Shown here piece after piece: positions 51,600 to 62,400 of a stretch of DNA of 64,000 nucleotides (positions within the stretch are counted from its first letter, which is position 1; every line of letters starts with the position of its first letter). The DNA is from a virus. The stretch covers positions 16,174-80,173 of the IMG/VR virus record IMGVR_UViG_3300035698_020096. One strand, written 5' to 3'. The notes below the pieces were generated by a model. The model made no database searches. It had not been told where the DNA came from and worked only from the letters and a program-made list of their open reading frames with translations. A program made the translations under genes and the position numbers.

Positions 51600-52109
51600 T
51601 TCTTTATCCAGCAATTGAATACTTTCCTTTTTATATACCCTTAGTCTATTTATAGATTGAGGGTTATTTATTACTAGATTACATTCAATAAGAAACTCTC
51701 GTTTAAGATAATCACGAAGTCCTTGTAGTACTAGTAATTTAGAACTACTTACCTGTAGATAATATTCTCTATGATTAGCTTGATTCCATCCTTTTGTGTA
51801 TATAACTTTACCCTTACACTCCAAGGAACCCGATATGAATCCCCTAATGAATTCTCTATTATCAACTCTATTGAATAGGAGATAATCTATATCTTCTCTC
51901 TTACCTTTAATATGTATTTCATACATCTCTCGTTTATAACCACTTAATAGCCAAGTAGTTAGATTAAAAACTTTACATAGTTCATAGACTTTATCCACTA
52001 TATCTATATCGGAAGTAGTAACTATATACCCTTGTTTCTTCTTTTTATGTCTAAGTAATAGAACAGCAAGGAGCCAGCCTTGATTAAATGATTGACATAC
52101 TAAACTCAT
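51543..52109 (-). CDS. Degenerate LAGLIDADG-family protein
   Basis: A 188-residue minus-strand protein with two half-repeats of a LAGLIDADG homing endonuclease. The second motif is clear (EFIRGFISGSLECKGKV, about 86-102), followed by a strand-rich segment and YYLQVSSSKLLVLQGLRDYL, as in the family. The first motif (GWLLAVLLLRHKKKKQGYIV, 11-30) has lost its catalytic acidic residue: Arg-His stands where Asp-Gly is expected, and in the second motif Ser-Leu-Glu replaces the usual Asp-Gly. It is therefore probably cleavage-defective, or a maturase or DNA-binding derivative. It is free-standing between the baseplate and fibre genes and transcribed against them, typical of mobile homing genes in phage genomes. 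Confidence 0.6.
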   Translation of the reverse strand: MSLVCQSFNQGWLLAVLLLRHKKKKQGYIVTTSDIDIVDKVYELCKVFNLTTWLLSGYKREMYEIHIKGKREDIDYLLFNRVDNREFIRGFISGSLECKGKVIYTKGWNQANHREYYLQVSSSKLLVLQGLRDYLKREFLIECNLVINNPQSINRLRVYKKESIQLLDKELILSGEFSRSLKLLLKEL

Positions 52110-52167
52110 TCTTCATATCCCTAATATTTACTAAGAGCAACGTTGTCACTAGTAAATATATAGATAT

Positions 52168-54492
52168 ATGGTCAAGATACATGTATTAAGATCTTTCAGG
52201 TTTATTTATGGAGATAAAAATATATATCTTCCAGCAGGTACTATTCATACTTTAGACCCTTCTATCCCTGCACAGAAAGCAGAGATAGATTATATGAAAT
52301 CTCCTTCCTTTCCTTACAGATTCTTTATTAGTATAGAAGAACCTGTAACTCCTACTAATCCGGGTGGTGGGACTGGGGGTAATAACGGAGGATGTAACGG
52401 GGGAGGTACAGGCGGTGGTGGAAATACAGGTGGGGGTTCTACTGGTAATGTAATCCCAGTGTTAGATACACCTCCTACTAATCCTCCTGTAGGTTATATT
52501 TATTATCATTTACCTACAGATAGATTAATGATGTGGGATGGGGCTATGTGGGTTCCTTTAACCGGTGGAGGAACTGGAGGTACAGGTGGTGGTACTTCAG
52601 GAATAATACCTCAAGTGTTTGGGGATATAACTAGTAATGGCTTAACCAATGAATTAACTATTAGACCTGGAACTATTGTAGATAGTGATATATCTCCAAA
52701 CGCTTCTATAGCTCTATCTAAACTGGAAAGGAATCCTCTTGATAGGATGAATCATATAGGAGTACAGCCTGCTTCTACTATTATCGACTTTGATTCCAGA
52801 GTAAGAGCTAATTCCTTAGATAAGTTTGCTCCGGCTCAAAATGATGTATCTATGGGAGGTAATAGATTAATCCATCTAGATTTACCCTGTGAGGATACCG
52901 ATGCGGCTAATAAAGCCTATGTAGATGCAAAGGTTAATAATATAGACCTTTGTAATATTATGGGTCCGACCTGTGATTTTAACTTCAGAGGTTATAAATT
53001 AAATAATCTAGGTGACCCAGTAGACCCTAAAGACGCAGTTAGTAAGAGTTATTTAGAGAGCTTTGTAGCTTCCCAACTTAATACTTTAGGTTCAGTACGT
53101 CTTATAGCAAACAGTGAAATTCCTTCTCTTAGAGGTCTAGATGTAGTTATAGATGGTAGACCTGTACAAGTAGGAGATAGAATCCTATATAACGGAGACA
53201 GAGACCCACGTCTTAACGGGGTTTATCTAGTCTCATCAGGCAACTGGATTAGAGCTCTAGATGCCGATTCAGGTACAGAGTTAAAACCAGGTAGAACCTT
53301 TATGGTTACCGAAGGTACTTCTTACGCTAATACTGCCTTTGTAACTGTATCACCTGATACCAATCCTGTAATGGGTGTAAGTGCTTATTCCTTTAGGCAA
53401 TATACAGGCTCAGGTTCAGTATTAATAGGAGATGGGCTGTGTTACCTCAATAACCGTATAGTAGCTAAAGGTGTACCTGGAGAAGTATTGGTTACTAACA
53501 GTGGTATTGGATTAGACCCAACATGGTCTGGTTCTACTTATCTCTCTATATTAGGTACCGTCACTCATGGTACTTGGAAAGGTAGGCCTATTGAAATAGC
53601 TCATGGGGGTACAGGAGCTAATAATAAAGCAATGGCTAGGTCTAACTTAGGTGCAGCCGCCTCAGGGGTTAATGGAGATATATCTGAACTAGTAGGTTTA
53701 ACCACACCTTTATTTATAGACCAAGGGGGTACTGGTGCTTGTAATCCAGCAGATGCTAGAGTTAATCTTCAAGCTGCTGATTGCATTAATGGAATATCTA
53801 CCTGTATTACTCAATTACCTAACTTTGTTGGTCCTCTAGGAATACATCAAGGTGGTACTGGAGCTATTGAAAAGAATACAGCTAGATTCAATCTATCAGC
53901 AGCTAAGAGTGGTTCTAATTATGATATTACCTCTCTGCATGGATTATCTACCCCACTATCTATCTCTCAAGGAGGAACTAACGCTACTACTGCGCCTGAA
54001 GCTAGAGTAAATCTAGGGGCAGTGGGTACAGGACTTAATCTAGGTACGGGTCAAGGAGTATATTTAGATACAGTTAATCAGAATGCAGATAGAGTAATGA
54101 GATTTAAAACCTTATTACAAGGTACAGGAATTACTTTAACTCCTACCGGTACAGATATTACCTTAGCTGTTAACCCTGCTACTATACCCTTATCTAGTCT
54201 GGCAGGAGTTCTTTCAATAGAGAAAGGGGGTACTAATGCCATTACAAGTACTCAAGCTTTAACTAATCTAAATGGAGTATCTACTGCCATAAATGTAGGA
54301 GCGGGCACAGGTCTAGTCTTTATAGATAAGCAAGGTACTACTTTAAGATTAAGGAGCGTAAGAGCTAATCCAGGAATTAGAGTTGAAACTATAGGGGATG
54401 AAATAGTCATTAGCCCTAATATCACGGCAGGGGCTGGTATTCAATTAAATACAGTAGGAGATATTATTCAAATAGTTAATATGAATCCTTAA
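52168..54492 (+). CDS. Long tail fibre protein 1
   Basis: A 774-residue fibre. Residues 1-58 are the anchor domain shared with 15286 and 54669 (VLRSFRFIYGDKN; SPSFPYRFFIS). A Gly-rich hinge (about 66-100) and a second Gly/Thr hinge near 130-145 flank a short domain with GYIYYHLPTDRLMMWDG. Then comes a shaft segment typical of myovirus fibres: IALSKLERNPLDRMNHIGVQ, ASTIIDFDSRV and DAANKAYVDAKV. The distal half has at least four HGGTGANNKA/QGGTNATTAP repeats ending in R-x-N-L-x-A, which form trimeric beta-helix shafts. Fibres recognise the host surface. The two hinges suggest a bent fibre. Confidence 0.8.
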   Translation: MVKIHVLRSFRFIYGDKNIYLPAGTIHTLDPSIPAQKAEIDYMKSPSFPYRFFISIEEPVTPTNPGGGTGGNNGGCNGGGTGGGGNTGGGSTGNVIPVLDTPPTNPPVGYIYYHLPTDRLMMWDGAMWVPLTGGGTGGTGGGTSGIIPQVFGDITSNGLTNELTIRPGTIVDSDISPNASIALSKLERNPLDRMNHIGVQPASTIIDFDSRVRANSLDKFAPAQNDVSMGGNRLIHLDLPCEDTDAANKAYVDAKVNNIDLCNIMGPTCDFNFRGYKLNNLGDPVDPKDAVSKSYLESFVASQLNTLGSVRLIANSEIPSLRGLDVVIDGRPVQVGDRILYNGDRDPRLNGVYLVSSGNWIRALDADSGTELKPGRTFMVTEGTSYANTAFVTVSPDTNPVMGVSAYSFRQYTGSGSVLIGDGLCYLNNRIVAKGVPGEVLVTNSGIGLDPTWSGSTYLSILGTVTHGTWKGRPIEIAHGGTGANNKAMARSNLGAAASGVNGDISELVGLTTPLFIDQGGTGACNPADARVNLQAADCINGISTCITQLPNFVGPLGIHQGGTGAIEKNTARFNLSAAKSGSNYDITSLHGLSTPLSISQGGTNATTAPEARVNLGAVGTGLNLGTGQGVYLDTVNQNADRVMRFKTLLQGTGITLTPTGTDITLAVNPATIPLSSLAGVLSIEKGGTNAITSTQALTNLNGVSTAINVGAGTGLVFIDKQGTTLRLRSVRANPGIRVETIGDEIVISPNITAGAGIQLNTVGDIIQIVNMNP

Positions 54493-54527
54493 TATTAATA
54501 AGTCATTTAAATCAAGTAAATAACACA

Positions 54528-54564
54528 AACAACACAGAGATATATTTCTTATCTCTGTGTTGTT
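54528..54564. terminator. Strong bidirectional-type hairpin after fibre 1
   Basis: A perfect 15-bp stem (AACAACACAGAGATA with TATCTCTGTGTTGTT) closes a 7-nt TATTTCT loop in the gap between the two fibre genes, followed by TATTATAT. It is the most stable simple hairpin I found in the window. Confidence 0.7.
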
Positions 54565-54668
54565 TATTATATGCCATACAGTTTTTATATTTACAACCTC
54601 ATTTCCTTACTAGACAATTACTTGAAGCTATTAATAAGTAAAGCTTCAATAATCAGGATTTAAAGTAA

Positions 54669-57600
54669 ATGTCTACTAGAATACCAGTTAATATTCTAAA
54701 GAGCTTCAGACATATTTATGGTAATAAAGACCTTAATCTTCGTAATGGAGGTATTTATTATTTAGATATTGAGAAGCCAGAAGACCGTGATGAACTCATC
54801 TACATGATGTCTGGGTCTTTCCCACACAGACACTTCATTTCAGTAGAGATGTCACCTGCACTAATGCAAGTCTTAGCTCTATCTCAATTCGATGCTAAGG
54901 AAAGACCTCCTACTGCTCCTGCCTTAGCTCAGGTGTATTACAACACTCTTACAGGTAAAGCTTATATATGGGATGGTTCAGCTTGGAGAGATATGACCTG
55001 TTGTGGGGATTCAGGTACAGGGGGTGCAGGTAATGCTACAGTACCTGCATTATTTGGGGATGTAACTTCAGATGGATTCTCTAACGAAGTACAAATTAGT
55101 CCTAATGTAATAGTAGATGCAGACATTTCCCCTTCTGCTGCTATTAAACTTAGTAAGTTAGAAAGGAATCCTGTAGATAGAGCTAATCACACAGGTACTC
55201 AACCGGCCTCTACTATTCACGACTTCCTTCCCACCGTAAGAAGTGTGACGTTAAACCAGATGGCTCCGCCTAATGGTAATGTCACCATGAATAACTTTCG
55301 CATTACTAATCTACAACCTCCAATAGCTGCTACAGATGCAGCTACTAAAGGATATGTAGACCAAGCTATAGCTGGTATGGGTCTAACCTTTCCTATTCCA
55401 CTAAGTCAAGGTGGTACAGGAGTGGCTGCCTCATCCCCTGTAATGGCTCTTAATGCTTTAGAGGGTATCGCTGATGGTAGAAATCTACCTATAGCGGGCA
55501 CACCTCCTGCTAATAGTGGAAGAATATTCTTTGGTAAGAGTACTGGTACTGGAGTAACCCCTTCTTATTTAGACTTTAGAAGAATAGCTGTTACTCCTCC
55601 TCTTACTATTATTGAAAATACAGACCATCTTCTTATAGGTTTTAGTAATACGGGGGGTGCTGGTCTTGATATTAATACAGCATTGGTAGGTTATCCTCTT
55701 GCTATTAATAGAGGAGGTACTGGTGCTACTACCGCTCCTAACGCTCGTATAAACCTAGGTGCAGTGGGAAGAGGGGAAAATTCATTAGGAGATAGTACGA
55801 CTACTGGTAATGTTTACAGAGATGTAATCAACTCCAGTGGTGATATCACCATGAGATTCCGTTCTCTAGTTGAAGTGCCAATGGGTGCTATTGATATTAG
55901 TCAAATAGGGAATGGGGTCCACTTCTCCGTTAAACAAGGAGAGTTGAACCTAGCCAATATAGGAGGTTCTATTGACCTTGCTACTAACCAAGCTACCGGA
56001 ATTCTTCCTATTAGTAAGGGTGGTACTAACGCTACTACAGTACCGGCAGCTAGAGATAATCTAGATATTATTTATGATGCTCGTCTAATAACAGGAGCCA
56101 CGGGGCAATCCCCTCTTGCTTCTCCTGCTGTTGTTCAAACTCCTGGAGATGGTGGAGTTATTCAAGTTAAAGGTATTAGAGCTGGTAACAATATTACCAT
56201 TGTTTCTACTGGTACTGATATAGAAATTAGTGCTAATGCTGCCACTGTTTCTACTGGTATGAATATTGGTACTGGAGTAGGTAAAGTATATGCTAATAAC
56301 AATGGTCCTGTACTTAACTTTAAATCTATAGCTGCTGGTCCTGGTATAGGTATAGTAAATGGTACTACTGATGTAACTATTAGTGCTAGAGCCGAGAATC
56401 TTCCGGGGGCAGGGGCTATGGTTCTAAATACCCCCTTACCTGTAGTGGCTGGAGCTCCTATTCAATTCCGTACTATTGCACCAGGAGCAGGAATAACTGT
56501 AGTTCAAAATACTAATGATATTACCATTTCCTCTCTAGCTCCTACTTCAGTAACTAATGTAGGTAGTAAAGCAGGTCAAGTATATAAAGATATAACTGCT
56601 GGAACTATTAACCTTAGAACTATTGGAGGCACCACAGGTGTATTAGCCGCCGATGGTATTCAAGCCATAACTGTAGGAGATGAAATCCATCTTTCTACTC
56701 TGATTGCAAATGCAGCTAATATTGGTACGGCTCAACCCATTTTAGCGACAGCTACTCCTATTAGTGCCACTGGAACTGTTCTTCAGTTTAAGGGTATTAG
56801 AGCGGGTAGGGGTACTAGCTTAACTACTAGTACCGCTACTGATGTAGTTGTTGATACCCTACTTGTGGGTTTAGGTTCAGGAGAACCAATTTTAATATCA
56901 GAAACCCCCGCAGCAGGCGCTCCTTACCAATTAAAACATATCTTAGGTGGTACAGGTATTACTGTAACTACTGTTGCTAATGATATGGTTATTAGCTATG
57001 CTGGAACCACTGCTGTGGCTTTGAATGGTGGTTATGGTATAACCGTAACTGGTGCAGATATAGTAGCTCATGCAGCTAACCTAGGGGGACAGCAGGTTAT
57101 ATTAGCTAATCCTACTGGAGCAGCTACTGACCCAATGAACTTCAAAGGTATCACTGCTGGTACTAATGTAAGTCTTGCTAACTCCACAGCTACTGAGGTA
57201 ATTATAGATGTTACAGGGGTGATAAGTGCAGCCGCTAACATTACTGCTCCTCCTGCACTAACTGGTACATATACCCCTGGTACTTTCTATAGAGATATAA
57301 TATCTCCTACTATTAACTTTAAGACCTTACATGTAGGTTCACCCCTAGCCTCTTTCCCTGGAGCTACTGTTACAAATAGTGCAAGTGATGTAGTAGTAGA
57401 CTTACATATAGTTAATGCAGAAAGCTTAGGTACTAGTGCACATATATATACTACTGGCCCTGTAACCGCCCCTGGCACCACTCTACAGTTCAAAGGTATT
57501 ACGGCTGGTACTGGTATATCACTAGCTAACACTACAGCTACCGATATTGTTATTGATGCTTTACCCTTCAATGGAGTTAATGTAGGTGCTGGTCCTGGTC

Positions 57601-58604
57601 AATCATTAGTTACTCCCTTAGTAGCTGGAGGTCCAGTACAATTCCGCAGTATCTTAGGTACTAGTGGTATTACCGTTACCCAGACAGCTACTGAAATAAC
57701 AATAGCTGGACCTGCTACTGTAGCTAATACCCCCATTTCTATTGGTACTGGTGTTCCTGTATATAAAGGATTAAATGGTACTAGTGAAGAGCATAGAAGT
57801 ATTCTAGGCGGTTATGGTATTACTGCCGAACTTTCTACTTCTACTAATGAAGTTAATGTTAGAGCCCATGCTGAGAACTTACCAGGTACAGGTCAGCTAA
57901 TTCTATCTACTACTAGTCAGTTAGATGCAGACCCCCTACGCTTTAGAACTATTGCTCCTGCTATCACTAATCCTGGTATTGCTGTAACTAGTGATGCTAA
58001 TAACATATATCTCCAAGCTACATTAGCTGGTGTGACTGTGGTAGGTACTGGTGTAAGTCTAACTACTTCTACTCTACCTTTAACCCCTGGTTCTACTCTT
58101 GCCCTTAAGACTGTCCTAGGTGGTCATGGTATTACTGCTGAAAATAGTCTAAGTGGTAATGAAATTAATGTTAGAGCACATGCTGCTAGTGTAGGTACTG
58201 GGGTTCCTGTATTAGCTAATCCTACTGGGGCGGATGCGGACCCATTAAACTTTAGAAGTGTTCTAGCTGAACTAAATTCAGGTATAGATGTAACTTTAGT
58301 TGGCAATGATGTAGTTATTGGTTATACTCCTCCAGTACCTATCTCACCTAATGGTTTCTCTACTACTGCTCCTTTATCTCCTGTAACTAGTGCAGGTATC
58401 CATACTTGGACAGTCACTCATAATCTTGGACTACCTGCACCATTCACTCAGTTTACTTATATGGGTTATGATTCCGGAACTGGAGATGGTATATTAGTGG
58501 CTAATATTACTCCTGTTGATGGCAATACCGTACAATTCACTGTTGTTAATGGAGGGGCTGCCCCTTCTACTTCTACTCATTTCCGTCTAGTTAAAGCTCT
58601 TTAA
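54669..58604 (+). CDS. Long tail fibre protein 2
   Basis: A 1311-residue fibre built like fibre 1. Residues 1-60 are the shared anchor domain (LKSFRHIYGNKDL; SGSFPHRHFISVE), followed by a short WDG domain and the shaft segment (IKLSKLERNPVDRANHTGTQ; DAATKGYVDQA). From about 240 to 1230 the protein is a long array of beta modules of 45-70 residues, each with a form such as GTGVPV, then L-x-F-K-x-I-x-A-G-x-G-I-x-x, then D-x-x-I. Early modules also carry QGGTG/RGGTGATTAPNARINLGA units. The last 85 residues (HTWTVTHNLGLPAPFTQFTY) look like a distal receptor-binding or knob domain. It is probably the main adhesin. No enzymatic depolymerase motif is visible. Confidence 0.8.
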   Translation: MSTRIPVNILKSFRHIYGNKDLNLRNGGIYYLDIEKPEDRDELIYMMSGSFPHRHFISVEMSPALMQVLALSQFDAKERPPTAPALAQVYYNTLTGKAYIWDGSAWRDMTCCGDSGTGGAGNATVPALFGDVTSDGFSNEVQISPNVIVDADISPSAAIKLSKLERNPVDRANHTGTQPASTIHDFLPTVRSVTLNQMAPPNGNVTMNNFRITNLQPPIAATDAATKGYVDQAIAGMGLTFPIPLSQGGTGVAASSPVMALNALEGIADGRNLPIAGTPPANSGRIFFGKSTGTGVTPSYLDFRRIAVTPPLTIIENTDHLLIGFSNTGGAGLDINTALVGYPLAINRGGTGATTAPNARINLGAVGRGENSLGDSTTTGNVYRDVINSSGDITMRFRSLVEVPMGAIDISQIGNGVHFSVKQGELNLANIGGSIDLATNQATGILPISKGGTNATTVPAARDNLDIIYDARLITGATGQSPLASPAVVQTPGDGGVIQVKGIRAGNNITIVSTGTDIEISANAATVSTGMNIGTGVGKVYANNNGPVLNFKSIAAGPGIGIVNGTTDVTISARAENLPGAGAMVLNTPLPVVAGAPIQFRTIAPGAGITVVQNTNDITISSLAPTSVTNVGSKAGQVYKDITAGTINLRTIGGTTGVLAADGIQAITVGDEIHLSTLIANAANIGTAQPILATATPISATGTVLQFKGIRAGRGTSLTTSTATDVVVDTLLVGLGSGEPILISETPAAGAPYQLKHILGGTGITVTTVANDMVISYAGTTAVALNGGYGITVTGADIVAHAANLGGQQVILANPTGAATDPMNFKGITAGTNVSLANSTATEVIIDVTGVISAAANITAPPALTGTYTPGTFYRDIISPTINFKTLHVGSPLASFPGATVTNSASDVVVDLHIVNAESLGTSAHIYTTGPVTAPGTTLQFKGITAGTGISLANTTATDIVIDALPFNGVNVGAGPGQSLVTPLVAGGPVQFRSILGTSGITVTQTATEITIAGPATVANTPISIGTGVPVYKGLNGTSEEHRSILGGYGITAELSTSTNEVNVRAHAENLPGTGQLILSTTSQLDADPLRFRTIAPAITNPGIAVTSDANNIYLQATLAGVTVVGTGVSLTTSTLPLTPGSTLALKTVLGGHGITAENSLSGNEINVRAHAASVGTGVPVLANPTGADADPLNFRSVLAELNSGIDVTLVGNDVVIGYTPPVPISPNGFSTTAPLSPVTSAGIHTWTVTHNLGLPAPFTQFTYMGYDSGTGDGILVANITPVDGNTVQFTVVNGGAAPSTSTHFRLVKAL

Positions 58605-58611
58605 TTAGATT

Positions 58612-58683
58612 GATATCTTCAATAATTAAGAAAGATTCTAAATCTTAAGTCCAAAGTGATTGTCTTTAATTATTGAAGATATC
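58612..58683. terminator. Long inverted repeat after fibre 2
   Basis: GATATCTTCAATAATTAA (58612-58629) and TTAATTATTGAAGATATC (58666-58683) are perfect 18-bp complements around a 36-nt loop, which itself contains AAGATT...AATCTT. It lies between fibre 2 and the 72-residue gene and could terminate, stabilise the mRNA ends, or act as a recombination site. Confidence 0.6.
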
Positions 58684-58722
58684 TATTCTTATCTTTTAAG
58701 TTCTATTATTTAATAAAATATT

Positions 58723-58941
58723 ATGGCAAGTCCAATAATCCAAGTAATGCGACATTATGCTTCAGAGCAAGGTGTAACAATGGACCGTGTAGGTGTATAT
58801 CGATATGAAGAAGGGGCTGAACACTTTAAACAATCAGAGTGGGATGCTCTTAAGTCCTATCCTACCTTTGAAGAGATAGAGGCTTATATTGCTGGTTTAG
58901 GTCAAGTCTTCATAATTGGATTCTATGTAAAACCCGAATAG
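58723..58941 (+). CDS. Small acidic protein, probably highly expressed
   Basis: A 72-residue acidic alpha/beta protein (VGVYRYEEGAEHF, then WDALKSYPTFEEIEAYIAGL, then a closing strand FIIGFYVKP). No family is recognised. All three arginines use CGN codons, as in the capsid gene and unlike most neighbours. It also has its own leader and a hairpin terminator, so it looks like an independent abundant product, such as a small decoration, fibre-associated or chaperone protein. The sample of codons is small, so this inference is weak. Confidence 0.6.
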   Translation: MASPIIQVMRHYASEQGVTMDRVGVYRYEEGAEHFKQSEWDALKSYPTFEEIEAYIAGLGQVFIIGFYVKPE

Positions 58942-58977
58942 CTTACTAAATAAACCTAACTTTCCTCCAACTTATGC

Positions 58978-59008
58978 AAAGAGCATCCTATTTAATAGGA
59001 TGTTCTTT
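58978..59008 (+). terminator. Rho-independent-type terminator
   Basis: AAAGAGCATCCTATT pairs with AATAGGATGTTCTTTT (one G-T pair) over a short loop, and the right arm ends in TTTTGATTT. This is the only clear hairpin with a T-rich tail between the 72-residue gene and the next operon. Confidence 0.65.
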
Positions 59009-59031
59009 TGATTTATATCCATCAAACTTAT

Positions 59032-59445
59032 ATGAATGAAGATTTGTTTACATTCCTTCAAAAGATAAATCCATTAAAAGAAAGTTTGCCTCTTAGATCA
59101 GGGGGGTCTCTTGTAGATAATAATAAGAATTACTTATTAAAGATGTTACCTGAGCTACCAGACTATAAAGTTTATTTATTATCGATTCTTCTTCAACATC
59201 AAAATATAAGAGTCTTTACTAAAGATGAATTAGTAACAGTAGCTAGTTTAAGACTTGAACTCCTTAATGATTATAGTAATGCCACAGTACCTACAGTTAT
59301 AACTAATGATGACCCTTTATTTGATACTGGTTCTAATCGAGTTAATAGATTGATAAGTAACAAAGGTCTAGCTTCATTACAAATAAATTACATGAATGCT
59401 CGTAAGATTAAATCAGTTAAAGGATTTATAGAGGAAATTATATGA
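59032..59445 (+). CDS. Hypothetical helical protein coupled to a large tail protein
   Basis: A protein of 137 residues from ATG 59032; an upstream TTG at 59008 lies inside the terminator hairpin and is unlikely. It is mostly helical (LFTFLQKINPLKESL; LLKMLPELPDYKVYLLSIL), unrecognised, and overlaps the next gene as ATGA, implying coupled synthesis. It may be a dedicated chaperone or assembly partner of the following large protein. Confidence 0.5.
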   Translation: MNEDLFTFLQKINPLKESLPLRSGGSLVDNNKNYLLKMLPELPDYKVYLLSILLQHQNIRVFTKDELVTVASLRLELLNDYSNATVPTVITNDDPLFDTGSNRVNRLISNKGLASLQINYMNARKIKSVKGFIEEII

Positions 59446-62400
59446 AGAGTAAAGAAGCCGATGCTAAATGTGTAGCCAGTGTAAAACGAATTTATAACTT
59501 ACTCCGTAGGCTAACTTTAACTTTACCTGATACTGAAACTAGAAAAGCTATACAAGAATTAGAACCAATAAAGCCTGATACAGATTTGGTTGATTATATT
59601 CAATCTTTAGATGATTTACTTAATAGAGCTATATCCGCTTTAAACTTCAGACTTATCTTTACTTACGAGTCGAATGATAATCCCAATTTAGAAAGTCAAG
59701 TAAAACAATTAATAGAGAGTCGAACCGAGCTATATCAAATAGCTGATTCTTGTATTAGCGAAGTAGTGCCTACCGATTCTATTGGGTTAGATACAGGTCA
59801 ACCCTGTAAAGAATTACTCAACACTATGTATGACTTATTCTTAGTTCATTTAGCTGCTTCTTCTTCTTATACTGGTTATACCCCTGAAGAGCTAGTTAGT
59901 AACTCATTAGGTAAAACCTTATTAGATAAAAAGGATTCTCTTCAAGATAAAGCAGAAGACAGTATAAATTATATTAATGAAGCTGAAGAACTTTATAAGA
60001 TTATTGAGTCTTTTAAAGTAAAAGCAAATACAACTACTGATAAAAAGGCTTTACCTAAACTTAATGTTTGGTTAGAGGAGTTAAAGAAGAAAGACTGGAA
60101 AACATGTTTAGACGGAACTAAGGCTCTTACGGAATTAGAAGAAGCCGATGCTAAATGTGTAGCCAGTGTAAAACGAATTTATAACTTACTCCGTAGACTA
60201 ACTTTACCTAATACTGAAACTAGAAAAGCTGTACAAGAATTAGAACCAATAAAGCCTGATACAGATTTGGTTGATTATATTCAATCTTTAGATGATTTAA
60301 TCAATAGAGCTATATCCATTTTAAAGTCGAATGATAGTCCCAATGTAGAAAGTCAAGTAAAGCAATTAATACAGAGTCAAACCGAGCTATCTCAAATAGC
60401 TGATTCTTGTATTGCAGGTAGAAAATCTTTAAATTCATATAAAGAAACTGGTCAACTTAATCCAGTAGTACCAGAACCAGTGGTACCTTCACCTGATAAT
60501 CCTGAGATTAGAAATAATATATGTACTAAACCTAGTCCTGATAGATGGGGAGTAAAGTTTAAATATACAGTAAATGGAGATGGAGGGAACTACGGTTGCC
60601 CTTCATCTGATGGTCCAGCCTCTAGTGAATTCGCTACTCGCCATGAATGGTTCCTTACTCTATTACCTGCCATGCGTTCAGTAATGCCCGCTAACGGGGG
60701 AATGGATACTCCAGGAGCTCTCCCTGGTTTACAGTTCCAAATAAGAAGTAATGTAGCTAAACATAAAGTACCAGGATTCCAACCTATATTTCAACATATG
60801 GGAGTTGATAGTATTATTATTACTATGGTAGGTACATTTACTGGAGATGGAGGATTAGGGGGAATATATTCACTTAAACCTCCTGAACCTAAGGAAGAGG
60901 AGCCCCAAGTTGTTAATGCTGAGTTAGTTGAAGATGTCCCTGATAACTTACAGAAGTTAGAATATGTCCCTTGGGCTAGACAAGGTAAGCAACACTATTT
61001 ATCTTCTGATACTATTAATCCTTTATGGAATAAAACCATACCTACACATAATAGAGCTCTAAGACCTGCTACTGGTTATACCAAGGAAGGGGGTGTTACT
61101 AGAGCTAATTGGAATCCATATAACTCTCCTAATGCTGGATGGGAGAATGGAATAGACCCCAATGCTGTTAAAACTAGTGATGAGATACCTTGGGAGAATC
61201 CTGATATATACATGACTAAGAATTTATTAAGGGCAGGTATGTTCGATAGAGATGGTTGCCCTGGTACTTGCCCTAGTCCTGAACTAGGTGATAATAGTTA
61301 TGATATGTACACAGGTGGATTAAATATAGTTCAAGAACAAAGATTAATAGGTCAGGATTCAGATGTTTCCTCTGCTTATACCTTAAGAGAACTTTCTGCT
61401 TATCTAGACGCTTATCATGAATTCACTTCTTTCTATAAAGTAGCTATTCATGAATCTAGAGAAATGGAGATAGAAATTAATCTAAGAAAGAATCATGATG
61501 GTCTTAATCCTCAAGTAAATCACTTCCCTAAGTACGCTAGGTCGGCTCTTGGTATGCTTCGTAATGATAATGGTAATCCAGCATTTAAAGGTATAGTTAG
61601 AGATTTAAGAGTATTTCAAGCTAGGTCTGATAGAACTTGGTACATGATGGATATAGAGGTAAGTGATTATGGTATGGCTGGTAAAGAACCTATTAATCTA
61701 ACTAATGATCTAGAAGAAAGGACTAAAGTTGCCTTAGATGAATTACAAAAGATAAGGAAAGAAGAAAATAAACAAGATATTCGTAATGATAGTGATGAAT
61801 GCGGGGAAGCTATTATTAAAGCTGCTGATATTAAGATTAGATTAAGGAGTTCTTCTCTCGGTTCAAAAGGAGACTTCTTCGTAATAGATACTAAAAGTGG
61901 ATATTCTACTTATGCTATCAGTACAAAAAGGGGGAACTTAGAATATAACGGGAATAATCCAGTAAATGGCTCTATTACAGATCCTAGGTCTACCCTCAAA
62001 CATTTACTTAATGAGGTAAATGCTGCCGGGATAATAAGTGGCGGAAGTGCAGTTTATAATGCTTTAAAGAAGTTTATAAAAGAATTATTTGCAAGTAACC
62101 GTATCCAACCTAAAGTTAAATATGAAGAAAAACATTACTATGGTAAAGAATTGCAGGACCTTAATCTAGAAAGATTAACCGGATTTTATATTCTATTAGT
62201 AAACTGGAGAGCTTATCTGGATAAAGACACGGGTTATGGTATAAAGACAAAGAGTGGATTAAGGGGTTTAGTTATACCCGACAGCTTTGAATTGATAAGC
62301 CCTGGAACCCTCTTCTATGAAGAGGTATTAGTCCCTGCTAACAATAGATGGAAAGTAGATGCTCTGATGTTAATTAATAATCCCAGTATTGATTTTATCG

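Noticed and set aside
52360-52440. Gly-rich repeat that might be a collagen-like or CRISPR-like array
   Set aside because: The repeat is an in-frame GGT/GGN codon run encoding a flexible hinge; there is no Gly-X-Y periodicity and no spacers.
53580-54260. Recurrent GGGGGTAC(T/A)GG-type DNA repeats
   Set aside because: They encode the QGGT(G/N) modules of a fibre shaft and follow from protein repeats, not from a DNA element.
57287-57571. Minus-strand 94-residue frame inside fibre 2
   Set aside because: It is antisense to a repetitive fibre shaft; repeated Ala/Val/Gly codons give spurious open frames.
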